DNA from: Nymphaea colorata
Lineage: Eukaryota; Streptophyta; Magnoliopsida; Nymphaeales; Nymphaeaceae
Assembly (NCBI RefSeq): GCF_008831285.2
Contig: NC_045146.1
Coordinates: forward strand, 6,708,972 to 6,772,971
Direction of reading: 5' to 3'
DNA: 64,000 nucleotides
Below are positions 33,976-45,019 of this stretch, one piece after another. Under the pieces are notes generated by a model. The model saw nothing but the letters and a program-made list of their open reading frames with translations, searched no databases and was not told where the DNA came from. The stretch's first letter is position 1, and every line of letters begins with the position of its first letter. The translations under genes and the position numbers were made by a program.

Positions 33976-36900
33976 GATCAAAATACTAACTCACCTCTGT
34001 ATTCTCATTGTGGGAATCCACGACTCATCAGTACGAGATTTGATGTTCTTACCGTATTTAACAGGGGTAATTTGATCAAGGACTAGATTAAGTATTTAAT
34101 GTCCCACAATATGATTGTCGTCAAACATAAATGCAAAATGGGAGTACTGAATTTGAAATAGAGAAGTTTTAGAAAACTAAGTGAATCATTAAAAACTGGG
34201 GAGCAAGAACTAGAAATTCTTTAATCAAGTAAAAAGTTCATGATGTATATCATCACAAATCCATGCAAAGGTTAATTCCTAGATCTAATAAATGCATGGA
34301 AAACTAGATTAAATACATAATGGAGATATGTTTTCTAAGTTTGGGACGTGGACATAGGAAGATCTAATTCAAAGTTGAAATCCAAATTCATTGGTTAAAG
34401 ATGATCCAAACATTCAATAGTTGATCCAGATCTAGGGTTTAGTCTTAAGGTCATTCTAATAGGGTCTAGTTCAAACCCTTATCTGAGATTTGTTCCAGTT
34501 CATAAATGATTCTTGATTCAAAATTAATGATCCAAATCCAAAATGAATTTAATGATCCAATCTCAGGGTTTAGGAATCTTAAAGCCTATAACAAGTGTTT
34601 AAGATCTTGATCCAAATTGCATGAGATCCAAATCTAAAATGTTGATGTAGAATCCAACCCTAGGATCTAATTCTCATAATATCTAGATCTATATTTAATC
34701 CAATTTATGCTTGAGCTCAAATCGAATACCCGAATCATTCAAATCTAGATCTAATTTCTTCAATAACCACATGTCTAACCTTATTACGGTTTAGGTTTTT
34801 GCATGAACCTCAAAGAGATGTAAAGTAAGGTTTTAAAGTCCATTTTGGTTTATTATTTAGTCTATAATTCAGTACATACCAGAGAGTCTGCATAAAGTTA
34901 CAGATTTAAAACAGAGCTTCATATAATAAAATAAGAAAGCGACAAAGTAATTAAAAATATGTTTTTCTGCAGTGAACTATTCAAGTACCCAATTTTATGA
35001 TCCTATTTGAAGGGGGTAGAAAACTTGGATTTTGGCTAAAAATTTGTGGTAGACTCATGACATGATAGAGAAACTATGAGACTTGAAAGCACTTGAAAAG
35101 AGTAACTAAACAAAAAATAATTCAAGTCTGAAGTTGACCTGAATTTGTGTTTTCTGTAGAGTTCTGCAAAAAGTTACAGAAAGCTGCCAAAAATTATATG
35201 AAAATATAGGTGAAGGAACTAAACATATATAGCCCCTCTGGACTGAGAGAACTAAGTTAATTAATCTAAGAAAATTTCAGGACTTAATTCAGTCAGAAAT
35301 TTGAGATAGAAAAAATAGTCTTGTAAATTGATGCAACAGAGGTGTCACATCATAACGAAAATACATGACAATTGGTAGACATAAAATAGACAATTGGTAG
35401 ACATAAACTAAACAATACACAAGACTAGGTTTTTTTATGGATTACAAAAATGATTTCTGGTTTAAGAGATGTAGTCATTTGAAGTTAAGTGAAAATCTGG
35501 CTTATGACAACAAGTCTATTTTTCATCTAACTCAATATTTAACATCTCTTAAACCAAATATTAAAGTAAATACTCAAATGAGACTACATTAATCATGTCA
35601 ATTAATCATGTAAATCAATCAATGAATCATGCTGAAATTCAAAATAAAGCAAGAAAACTACAAAATAGTGATTAGATACATTAATAAAATGAAACAAAAT
35701 AAGCAAGTTATGCATGAGATCAAAGACTATGTGCATGTGCATGTGATCTACGTAAAAGAATAAAATTAATGAAGACCAATGGGACATGAGTAGGAGGATG
35801 CTTATGTGAAGTCCATGAGAGGGAGAGGGAGAGGCATGAAAATCAAAGAGGGAGGGAAAGAGAGACTTGCCTTTTTCTTTCTTTGTTCTTCTTCTCTTCT
35901 GCTAGACCATGTCCAAACATCTTGGAGTACCTTGGGAACCATGCCAATAGAGGGAAATCTAGTTAGCAAAAGCTAAAAAATAAACTAAGGAAATCAAGAA
36001 AGATGCAGGATAGCATACCTTGAAAACCATGCCAAATAGAGAGGAATGGATGGCTGGACGCCCCTCCCCTCTATTTATAATGATTTTTTTGTTAAATTTC
36101 AGCTAATTCTATTGAATTAAAATTTTAGAAAATGAAAACATGGATTCATGATGCGTCAGACATATCAATGGTCAGAATCTGTCCAAGAATCCACTAAAGG
36201 GCCTACATTGGCTTGATGATGTTGTAATTAAATTAATATTTTAAGAAATTAGTGTGGCACTCCAGGTTTTTCCTTTTTGAAAATGTTGAGAAATCCTGGC
36301 TAGCCCTGAGATGGACAACCCTGATCGATCTGATTCAAGATTGATCAGTTCAAGACTTTTGATTGGAGATATGATGCTTGATCTAGATTTTGATTTAGAT
36401 TTTGGATATGGATTTAGAATTTCGATTTGGGTCAGAGGTTCAGATCATTCTTTAAATCAAGAACAGTGATTTTGGATATCAAATACAAGATCCAAATCAG
36501 AAACAATGCAGTTTAAATCCAAATTGCAGATTTGGAGCATAAACTTGGAACATGAGATCCAAGAACAAAACTTGGGCTCAGCATGAGTTCAGTGAGCTCA
36601 AGCTCAGTGCTAGGAGGTTGACCTAGGCTTGTTTTTAGTTTCAGCTAGGTTGGATGTAGGCCCAATCTAAGCTTAAGTTCAACTGGCAGTTTCAGGTCAA
36701 ATTCAGCTTATTATTTCCAAGTTGGGTTCAGGCTCTGCTTGAGCCACACTGGGCTTAGTTTGGATGCTTGAAATATTTGTGTTAGTTTTTTTGTGTTTCC
36801 CAACTTAAGAAAATGTGAAAATGGTGCACATTTGGCCAAAAAAATAGTTTTGCCCTTAACATAAAACTAGGTTATGAGTGTCATGTTGGACATAAGACCA

Positions 36901-38231
36901 TGTAAGATCATAAACCATGTAAAAGTATATGCTTACGTGAAATTTCAGTAAATATGACTTGAGTTTTCCTTAACAAATCAAAATTTTTAAAATTGACCAA
37001 GTTGTAAACTGAAAATGTGGAGGGCAAAATGGAAATGAATGATTTTTAAGTTGTTCATGGGAAATAAATGTGTTGACTCTTCGAGTGACTGAATTAATTA
37101 GGTGCTCAAATTGAAAATCAGAATCCCGGAGTGACAGAATTTAGCTTTGAAGCCACAAATGATAATGTTCGGATTAAGACGAGATAGTGCAATCCACAAC
37201 AGTGATTTGTTGTATGTTCTTAAGGTTCTCTATCCGAACTAAAGATGATAATATTCTATTCAAATCTTTTTTATCATACTGGTGTGAAGAAATTACCAAT
37301 TTAAATTTCTGACTGTGAGAATTTCAAGTCAGAAGTTTGAGTTGTCAATGGGAGCTCCAGGGGCTCCAGATATTTAAGAGAAACGAGTGGAAATAGAAAA
37401 TGAGCAAGGTTTCAAATGAATTAATCTGAATTCAGCTAAAGATAGTCAGCTCTGACACTAAAGAACATGTTGTTAGCTTGACATAGATTGACTAGCCCCA
37501 TATTGATAGAATTGACACTTAACATGAAGAAGAGAGCATGACTTTGATGTTAGGAAACTCTCTAGAGATCAAATTGTGATGAACTAGCGGAAAATAAATT
37601 CAAATATACTCTCTTGGAACTCAGGAAACCTTAACGTGACCTTCAAGAATACTGTCAAGGTATCAGTGTTCAGAATTATGTGAATCATTGAACTAGTGAG
37701 CTCATTTAAGTTGAAATGAAGGGAAATGGAAGGTTTCCAAAGGATTTTGGCCCTAGAAATTGGGGGTTTCATTGAAAATAGTCTGCTGATACTAAAAAAA
37801 ATTGAAAAATCAAGTTGGTGGGATCAGTGGATGACCTAGTGTGAAGAAATTATCAAAAAACAACAGAAATAGACTATTTTGAGCTAAATTTGACTAAATG
37901 TAAGCTGAAAAATGGCTTGTCGAAGCTCTTGGTAATTTTCAAATGTGAGAATTTTCATAATTGAAATGGTAGAACTTAATTCTCAGGAGTTCTAGAGCTA
38001 TTTCATGAAAATTAGTCGAGATTTGGTGAAAATGAGGCCCATGGGCAAAATGGTCATTGTTTTTTATTAGCGGCAGGTTAGGTGGTTGGGTACAGTTGCT
38101 TAACACTTGGATTATAAAATCAATGTTTGTGTGATCCTTGGCCTTTGCATCCAAAACATATTTGAAAAAATCAGCACATTAAGAGAGGTAAAATGGTTAT
38201 TTTGGCAATAAAAAAATTTAGAGTGTCTACA
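33976..38231 (-). repeat. Tat2 5' LTR, about 4.2 kb
   Basis: The minus-strand start at 38,231, TGTAGACACTCTAAATTTTT, is typical of Tat LTRs. The far end is placed near 33,976 from its match to the plus-oriented remnant ending near 17,700. The interior has low-complexity AGATC/GGATTT runs (34,380-34,770 and 36,300-36,560). Small ORFs are not genes. LTRs above 4 kb are known in Ogre-like elements. The left edge is uncertain by tens of bases. Confidence 0.65.
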
Positions 38232-39257
38232 ATGCCATCAAACATCAAGTAGGAAAATACTAAATAAGGGTCTGCCACCAAAATAAAAATGATCTAACCA
38301 AATAAATGATTTCCAGGTGATGCTCGATCAGTATTTTGACAATTTTACAATTGCATTTGGGTTTAACTATCAGTATTCTCCAGGTTCATCAAGTTTCTAC
38401 AAATTCAAGTTTGACTTGGCAGGTAATACGAGAAGTCCAAATACTTTTAAACAAATTCTAGACAATATTTTCAGGATTACCACTCATTAAGGTAGAATCA
38501 ATGGATTTTTATACGTGATGTTTTAAGGGTTTTTTTTTTGTCAAAAACTTTTTATCCTCTAGCTTTTTCCCTTAAAGGGGTCCCCTCTTCTGGTTATTTT
38601 CCATGTTCAGGGTGGAATGTATTACCTTTTCTTGAATGGGCTCCATTTGGAAAACCAACACTTCTTTTCACCCCAACCAACAGTCCAATCCACCAAACAT
38701 TCAAACTTTTCCTAAAACTCAAGAATTGTCATCCAAACTCGGTTATAAGGCTAAAGTTTTCACAAGACCTATTCTTTTTCAAGCTGTGACATTCTCTTAA
38801 TGGTGAGCAATTTGAGTGAAGCAAGTTATATGTTATGGCCTCTAACGGGATGCCATGTCTTATGGATTAAAAATGATCAAAACGCCTCTATTGATTGCAT
38901 AGAAGGCCTTCCACCCATAAGGGCAAAAGTAGGAATTAAATAAAACTTTTCCCTATAAAATTGTCAAAATTGATAAAAGGTGGGAACGTGCGCCTTCTAT
39001 TTGAGTTTAAGCAGCTAGATGCAAAACACTAAAAATATGAGCTTTTTGCAGTTATTCATAAAGAAATCGAGCAACGTACTGTAAAAGGTTTCTTGGCGCC
39101 AAAGTTTTAAAACACCCGATTTCATGCCTGCACTCATTTTCCCGATCTCTCTTCATAGTTAGCAACTCAGTTGTTTGATCTACAGAGGAAAAAGAAGGGA
39201 ATACGAATGCTGGTGAGTTAGGGTTTCATTTCATGGCCATCGGGATGGGCGTATACA
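38232..39257. other. Intergenic, no gene recognised
   Basis: An 83-codon plus ORF at 38,538-38,789 has no family resemblance. Around 39,205 an ATG-CTG followed by GTGAGT could be a first exon, but nothing supports it further. Confidence 0.4.
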
Positions 39258-39349
39258 CAGATCTGCGGATCTAGCGAAGACAGTGATTGCAGGCATTTAC
39301 ATGCAGATCTGCGGTCCAGCGAAGCCAGTGATTGCAAGCAGGGGCGGAG
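39258..39349. repeat. Short tandem duplication, 46 bp period
   Basis: CAGATCTGCGG and the following 35 bases occur at 39,258 and again at 39,304 with a few differences. The second unit contains the sequence that became the target duplication of the MITE at 39,340. Confidence 0.8.
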
Positions 39350-39550
39350 GGAGAGGGGGGGGGGGGGGGGGGGCGCCCGGGCCATGGCCCGGGTGAGCCC
39401 AGGAAAAATTTCCTTTTTTACATTGAAAAAATCAATTTTTTTTTTAATTTGGCCCGACCGGTCACTCCTCGTCGCTCCTCTTGGCCCGACCCTGGCCCGG
39501 CCCGCAAATCGTCTTGGCCCGACCCTAGAAAAAATCCTGGTTCCGCCCCT
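39340..39550. mobile_element. MITE, 211 bp, with 10 bp target duplication (Mutator-like)
   Basis: It is flanked by perfect direct repeats GATTGCAAGC at 39,330-39,339 and 39,551-39,560. The ends are inverted: AGGGGCGGA at the left, and TCCGCCCCT (its complement) at the right. A 9-10 bp duplication is typical of Mutator-like elements. The interior has a G run of about 18 (39,355-39,373), a GCCCGGGCCATGGCCCGGG palindrome and repeated TTGGCCCGACC words. It encodes no transposase; the ORFs crossing it are chance. Confidence 0.8.
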
Positions 39551-39560
39551 GATTGCAAGC

Positions 39561-40031
39561 ATCTTTAGTAAGGGCTTCCGTTCTTTCACTTTGATCCTAT
39601 AGTAGGAATTTTCTTTTTCCACTTTTTAGTTTTTTCAGGTTTATTTCATTGTGAATTATAGTCGCTGGTTCCAATTTAAGCGGCCTTGCCCTTAAAGATG
39701 TAGCAACTCAAGGGTTTAAAACGGATGTTAGAATCAAACCGTCTCTTGGATAGATTAATATTCCATAGTATGTCCCATGGGTTTCTTGTAGTAATTTCAA
39801 TTTTGGAGGGTCTCTATGTGGTTGATGAGAAGAGGGGAATGAAAATGCATAATTAGTTTAGAGACAAATACTGGAGAGCGCTAATCATTCTCACCGTGGC
39901 CATATGGCCTTTGCTCCGTGAAGGCGGTGATCGGCTGGGAGAAATCCGGCAGGGCGCCATTACCGGCATGGTTACCCCACCATTTTTTATTCTTCTTCTT
40001 CTTCTTCTTCTACTACTACTACTACTACTAC

Positions 40032-40078
<47 letters not shown>

Positions 40079-41186
40079 GAAATCTACTAGAAACAGTTAT
40101 ATGAAACAAAAAATGGAAACTTGAAATCCTTGAAATCCTTGAAAACTGTAGATTAACATAGTTGATGGGATTGGAGGAAAGGTATATGAAACAAGAACCA
40201 AAGTAAAAGCAGGGAAGAGAACTTGGGGCCTGGGGGACTGTAGAGTTGTTGCTCATTCTTCTTTCGCTTTCGTGATCTTACTTAGCCAACTTTTGATTTT
40301 TTTTTACATTCTTTTTCTTTCAATCAGCATTCTGGATCTTACTTGTGTCTGGGTGCTAGGAGATGTAAATGTAGGTTTAGCTGATGCTAGAGTTTCGTAA
40401 GGTCCTTATGATGCTGAAACGTTCATAACAGGGCAAGCCTTTTTGTTTCCAAAATAGCAAAGACTGTGCAGTAAATGGCTGATGCTTATAATCATTTTTT
40501 TTAATTTTATTTTCTGGTCTCATAGTATTATGTACAAATATGTTTCTGATAAAAGCTTAAACAAATAAATTATTTCAAGCTGCTCGTAAGAAAATATCAC
40601 TGTCTTTTTGCTTTCAACATTTCTCACGAGGATTTCTGTGGCATTTCTTGCTTTTATATTTTTAATCATTTGAATTTTATGGTGTGGATCCTGTTTATCA
40701 AATTCTATGTTTATGATAACTGTTTCCTCTTCAATGACATGGAAATGGTGAGTTTGGTCTTTTGCTGCATTTGTTTTTGCCACAAAAAGTGGACATATTC
40801 TTTATAATGCTTGGTCAGTTTTCCTTTCATTAGGTTTTATGTCATAGTTTGCAAGATTTTGCTACTGAAATTCATTTTCAAAAGGAAAACCACTTTCAAC
40901 AATTTTGGTTCTTCATTCCTTTCATGGTTTCTTTTCTAATTTGAAATTTGGAACCACTTTAGTCAAAATTCAATTCTAACTATTGCCACTTATACCAACT
41001 TTTTTGCAAAATGTCACTATAATGCATACAAAAGTAAATGCTTCTTTCTCTTTCCTTGATTATATAGTTGCTATCTTTGAACCTTTACTGTAACTATTAC
41101 CATCTTAAATTTTTCCACCAATTTATGAATGCCGCGGTTTAGTTCATGCTCAATTTTCTTCATTTTTTATTTACTTCACTTTTCAG
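39561..41186. other. Intergenic or intronic stretch
   Basis: No gene is called. An 87-codon minus ORF (40,520-40,783) is AT-driven. T-rich DNA at 40,800-41,186 ends in a strong acceptor-like pyrimidine tract. Confidence 0.4.
39989..40078. repeat. Compound triplet microsatellite (TTC)n(TAC)n(TAA)n
   Basis: About 7 TTC, 7 TAC and 16 TAA units follow one another without interruption, a stepwise single-base change of the repeat unit. ORFs on both strands through it consist of runs of Leu, Ile, Val or Glu and are artefacts. Confidence 0.95.
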
Positions 41187-41334
41187 ATTAATCTAAACAA
41201 TGTCATTGGGAGCAAGTCAAGCAAATGCTTGCACATCTTTTATGTGCTCCATATTGAAGTTGCTGCACATTTTATGCCATCTAGCAAACAGCAGAATTCA
41301 GATATTCCTTGCATTGGTTGTGTGGTTTGTTTAC
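41187..41334 (+). CDS. Possible host exon broken by the CRM-like insertion
   Basis: A strong acceptor (TTTACTTCACTTTTCAG) precedes 49 open codons starting INLNNVIGSKSSKCLHIF, then a YVLHIEVAAHF segment. The frame stays open up to the target duplication at 41,330-41,334. No clear donor is visible before the insertion. The exon at 51,282 on the far side has the same strand and could belong to the same gene. I do not recognise the protein, and an AT-rich chance ORF cannot be excluded. Confidence 0.3.
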
Positions 41335-41793
41335 TGACGTAATCAAACTTGTAGAACAGACAATCGAACTTTTTAAAAACTAAATAGTTACGCTAGGCAA
41401 CAACAAAGTAGAAGAAGAGACAAAACAAACGAAAATAACATTTTACTTCATTCAACTTCAACATAACATACAAAATGAATCGTCGCCAATTATATGGGTG
41501 AGAGTAGTAACGGGTTGGATCCTGAACCAGTACTCTGGATCCGAATGGATCCACAAAGATACAATGAACATACTTACAAAATGGATCTCAAACAAAATAT
41601 GTAAACCAAAATGACAATTCAACCCTTGGTGTGCCTCGAGTATCTATGCATGGTCACCTCCTCACGACTATGCTTCAGGTCTACAGGGGATTTCACAACT
41701 GAAGACTCATGATATGCACTGACCCCCAAAGGTGGGACCTGAGGTAGGGAACTGGACCCAGAAGAGTGACGTGTCTGGTCCTGCTCTACATCA
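41335..41793 (-). repeat. 3' LTR of the CRM-like element, 459 bp
   Basis: It starts TGACGTAATCAAAC on the plus strand and ends in CA at 41,793. It matches 47,519-47,554 plus 50,606-50,997 from end to end, apart from a 19 bp stretch near 41,351 and about 11 bp at the nested insertion site. The pol frame continues into it down to a stop at 41,619. Confidence 0.9.
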
Positions 41794-43044
41794 TTCTCTC
41801 CTGGTTGGAGAGAAGTCATCTTCAACAAATCATTGTCACCAGAGCAGGGAAATAGATCAGAAACATTGAAGATCGACAAAATTTGCTAATCCTTAGGGAC
41901 CTCAAGCAGATAAACATTTGTTCCTAGACGATAACTGGTACGGAAAGGGCCATATTTCCTAGGACTTAACTTACTATAGGTACCAATAGGACATCGCTCA
42001 GGTCGCAGGTAGAACCAAACTTGTTGACCTACCTCAAAATTGACATCTCAACAACTCCGAACAACAAGGGACTTGTAGGTTTTATGCTCTTATGGAGCTT
42101 CAGTTTGACTTGACTATGGACATCACGCATATACTCAATAGCATCTAGTGCTGCCAGAGCATGTTCTCCAACACCTGATACTGGGGAAAGTCAACAGTAT
42201 GGTTTAGGACCGACCATATACCACTTGAAAAGGAGTCTTCCCTGTGGAACAGTTGACTAAGTTGTTATATGCAAACTCAGCTTGTGGTAGTACTAAGTCC
42301 CAAGTTTTTGTACTCTATCCTACAAGACACCTAAGTAAGTTTCCTAGAATTCTATTGACTACCTTAGTTTAGCCATCAGTCTGAGGGTGGTAAACACTAC
42401 TGAACTAAAGTTAAGTATTTAGCAGAGACCATAGTGAATGCCAGAAATGACTCAGTAACCTCGTGTCTCGATCCAATGTGATTGAACAAGGAAGTCCATG
42501 AAACCATGCTAGATCTTTGAAATAGTAAGAGGCCACCAATGACACATCTGTTGTTCGCTTGCAAGGAATGAAAACAGCCATTTTCGAGAATTTGTCTACA
42601 ATCACCATTATTGAATCCACTTTACCGATGGTTTTGGGAAGTCCAACAACAAAATCCATAGAAACATGCTCCCAGGGCCTGTCTGGCATAGGTCGAGGAG
42701 CATACAAACCACTGTTTTGACTATGCCCCTTTGCAATTTGGCAAGTATGGCAACATTAAATTTAACAACATTGTTCCTCATCTTAGGCCAATAGTAGTGT
42801 TCATCCATCAAGGAATATGTCTTGTCCTGCCCAAAATGTCCTGACATTCCTTGACCATGGAGCTCTGCGATAAGTTATAATCGTAATGAGTACTGAGGGA
42901 TAGACAACTTATTTCCACGAAAAAGGTAGCCATCATAAATGGAAAAGTTAGAGTCCAACGGTTGAAATGTTGTAGAACACTCGGCTCAAATGTGACCGAA
43001 ATCCGGGTCAGTATGATACAAATCCTTACAGCTTTCAAATCCAA
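41619..43044 (-). pseudogene. CRM-like integrase with C-terminal tail, broken
   Basis: The zinc-finger region (GHFGQDKTYSLM, YYWPKM) is at 42,608-42,847. The catalytic core at 42,411-42,707 has SMDFVVGLPKT with the first Asp and LDRDTRLLSHFW with the second. The third acidic residue lies in a TDG-stop-TKVVNR segment near 42,375, where Gln has become a stop and the expected Glu is Lys. A QAEFAYNN segment and the GPY/F-type tail (41,880-42,070) follow, then the tail ORF 41,619-41,879 with SIFNVSDLFPCSGDN. Integrase inserts the cDNA into the genome; this copy cannot. Confidence 0.8.
41794..41803 (-). promoter_or_regulatory. Polypurine tract
   Basis: The minus strand reads CAGGAGAGAA directly before the TGATGTAG start of the 3' LTR. 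A purine run there primes plus-strand DNA synthesis. Confidence 0.65.
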
Positions 43045-43547
43045 CTACCTTTAAAGACATGAACATTAGGAGGTTGTTCTTTCTACTGAGGGTGTCTGCA
43101 ACTTTAATTAGCTTTCCTGATTGATGATGAATTGAGAAGGTGTATTCTTGCGGGCACTCATCTTCTTTTGGCTGTGGAGATACTTAAGTGCCTCATGATC
43201 TATATACAGGGCAAATTTTTTGTAGATTAAATAGTGTCTTCAATACCATAGTGCTTGTACAACAGAATAGAATTCCAAATCGTAGGTAGAATACTAGCAT
43301 TTTGCTTTTTTAGTTTCTCGCTAAAGAAAGCGACAGGCCTCTTATTTTGGCTAAGCACGGCTCTAATTCCAACCTTGAAAGCATTACATTCTACCTCAAA
43401 TACCTTAGCGAAGTCTGGTAAAGCCAGTACTAAGGCATGAGTCATGTGATCCTTAATAGTGCAAAAGGCATCCTCAACCGCTGAAGTCCACCTAAAAGTT
43501 TCACCGTTGAGACACTATGTTATGGGAGCCATGATGGTGCTAAAGTT
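43045..43547 (-). pseudogene. CRM-like RNase H, broken
   Basis: 43,227-43,445 has THALVLALPDFAKVFEVECN, the start of the gypsy-type RNase H, followed by GIRAVLSQNKRPVAFFSEKL. The Asp usually found after VEC is Asn (ECNAF instead of ECDAS), which removes a metal ligand. The frame breaks at both ends. Confidence 0.75.
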
Positions 43548-44600
43548 TCAAATGAATCTCCAGTAGAAAGTGCCTAGACCATAAAAACTCCTGACATCAC
43601 CCACTGTTCTCGGCGTTGGCCAATCTACAATAGCTTGCACCTTAGAGGGATCAGCCGGTATTCCTTTTGATGAAACAATAAACCCCAAGAAGACAAGGTT
43701 TGAGGTGAAGAAACTACATTTCTTGGCGCTGACAAACAACTTTTCCTTACGCAAGGTCTCTAGGACTTGATGCAGATGACCAAGATGATCAGAAATTGTA
43801 AGGCAAAAGACAAAAATGTCATCGAAGTACACCACAACAAACTTTCCAATGTACGGCTGAAGCACTTGTGTCATGACGCTTATGAAAGTGCTGGGTCCAT
43901 TGGACAGTCCAAATGGTATGACTAGCCACTCATAGAGTCCATCTCGCATTTTAAACGCAGTTTTCCACTCATCTCCTTCTCGAATTCTTATATGATGGTA
44001 TCCGCTTTTCAAATCAATCTTCGAGAACACTTGAGCTCCCGCTAGCATGTCTAACATATCATCCAATCTCAAAATGGGGAAACGGTACTTAAAGTGATCT
44101 TATTGATAGCTCGATTATCCATGCACATCTGTTTCGTGTCATTTTTCTTTGGAGCTAGTAAAGCTGGAACTGCACACGAACCAACACTCTCTCGAATGTG
44201 ACTCTTTTGCAACAATTCATTCACTTTCCTTTGCAGCTCAACATGCTCAATGGGGTTCATCCAATAAGCCGGTAGGTTGGGCAAACTAGCTCCCGAAACA
44301 AAGTCTATAGCATGTTGAACATCCCGGTTTGGTGGCAAATCATCTGGTATAATGTCTTGAAACTCAGAAATGAGCGGCACTACCTCTATTGGAATGACTA
44401 ATGAGGTCATAGACATAGGTTTAACAACCAAAGCATAGCAAAACTTGTCTTCTCCACAATGATCCAAGAATTCTTTACGAGATAATCTCACAAAATTGGA
44501 TGGTTGTACTGGATAGTCAACTCCTTGTGTTGTGCTTTCTTTAGTGGGTAGCAAGACAACTTTCCGGCCCTTAAATCTAAATGAATATGTATTCTTGTGC
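43548..44600 (-). pseudogene. CRM-like reverse transcriptase, frameshifted
   Basis: 43,548-44,072 carries [35 protein letters not shown] and the catalytic box [10 protein letters not shown], all intact, then [15 protein letters not shown]. The amino-terminal part ([25 protein letters not shown]) lies in the ORF 44,069-44,710 in another frame, so one frameshift near 44,070 separates the fingers from the palm. This is the best preserved part of the element. Confidence 0.85.
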
Positions 44601-44959
44601 CCATCATGAATAGTCTTTTGATCATATTGCCAAGGTCGACCAAGAAGAATGTGACATGCATTCATTATAACAACGTTGCACCACACCTCGTCTAGGTAGT
44701 GTGGCCCCATAGAAATCTTCGTCAGGCACCGTTGGGTGACATGAACTTATTCTTCCTCCTTAAACCAAGTCATCTTATAAGGTTGAGTACACTTCTCAAG
44801 TTTCAAAACCAGGGTAGTAACTGCATCCTGTGAAACTAAGTTCTCACATGCACCACTATCAATAATCACATCACAAATATACCCCTCACACTTGCATCGA
44901 GTCCTGAAAATGTTACTACGCAACAATGAAGAATCAGATTTTCCTTTTGCTACAGTCAT
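44601..44959 (-). pseudogene. CRM-like protease region
   Basis: 44,747-44,959 reads LLRSNIFRTRCKCEGYICDV followed by IIDSGACENLVS, which contains the DSG-type aspartic active site. The carboxy end ([13 protein letters not shown]) lies at the start of the next ORF near 44,650. A stop near 44,747 separates the two. Confidence 0.75.
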
Positions 44960-45019
44960 GATGTGACAAATTAATAAAAGGTTGTTTATGTCATCACCAT
45001 CAAAGTGTATAGCATCATC

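Noticed and set aside
39195-39215. First exon ATG-CTG followed by GTGAGT
   Set aside because: A two-codon exon cannot be supported without transcripts or a downstream frame.
39896-40256. ORFs with poly-Leu, poly-Ile, poly-Val and poly-Glu
   Set aside because: They are translations of the compound triplet repeat.
40520-40783. 87-codon minus ORF starting MAKTNAAKDQTHH
   Set aside because: The composition follows AT richness, there is no splice or homology support, and no neighbouring exon.
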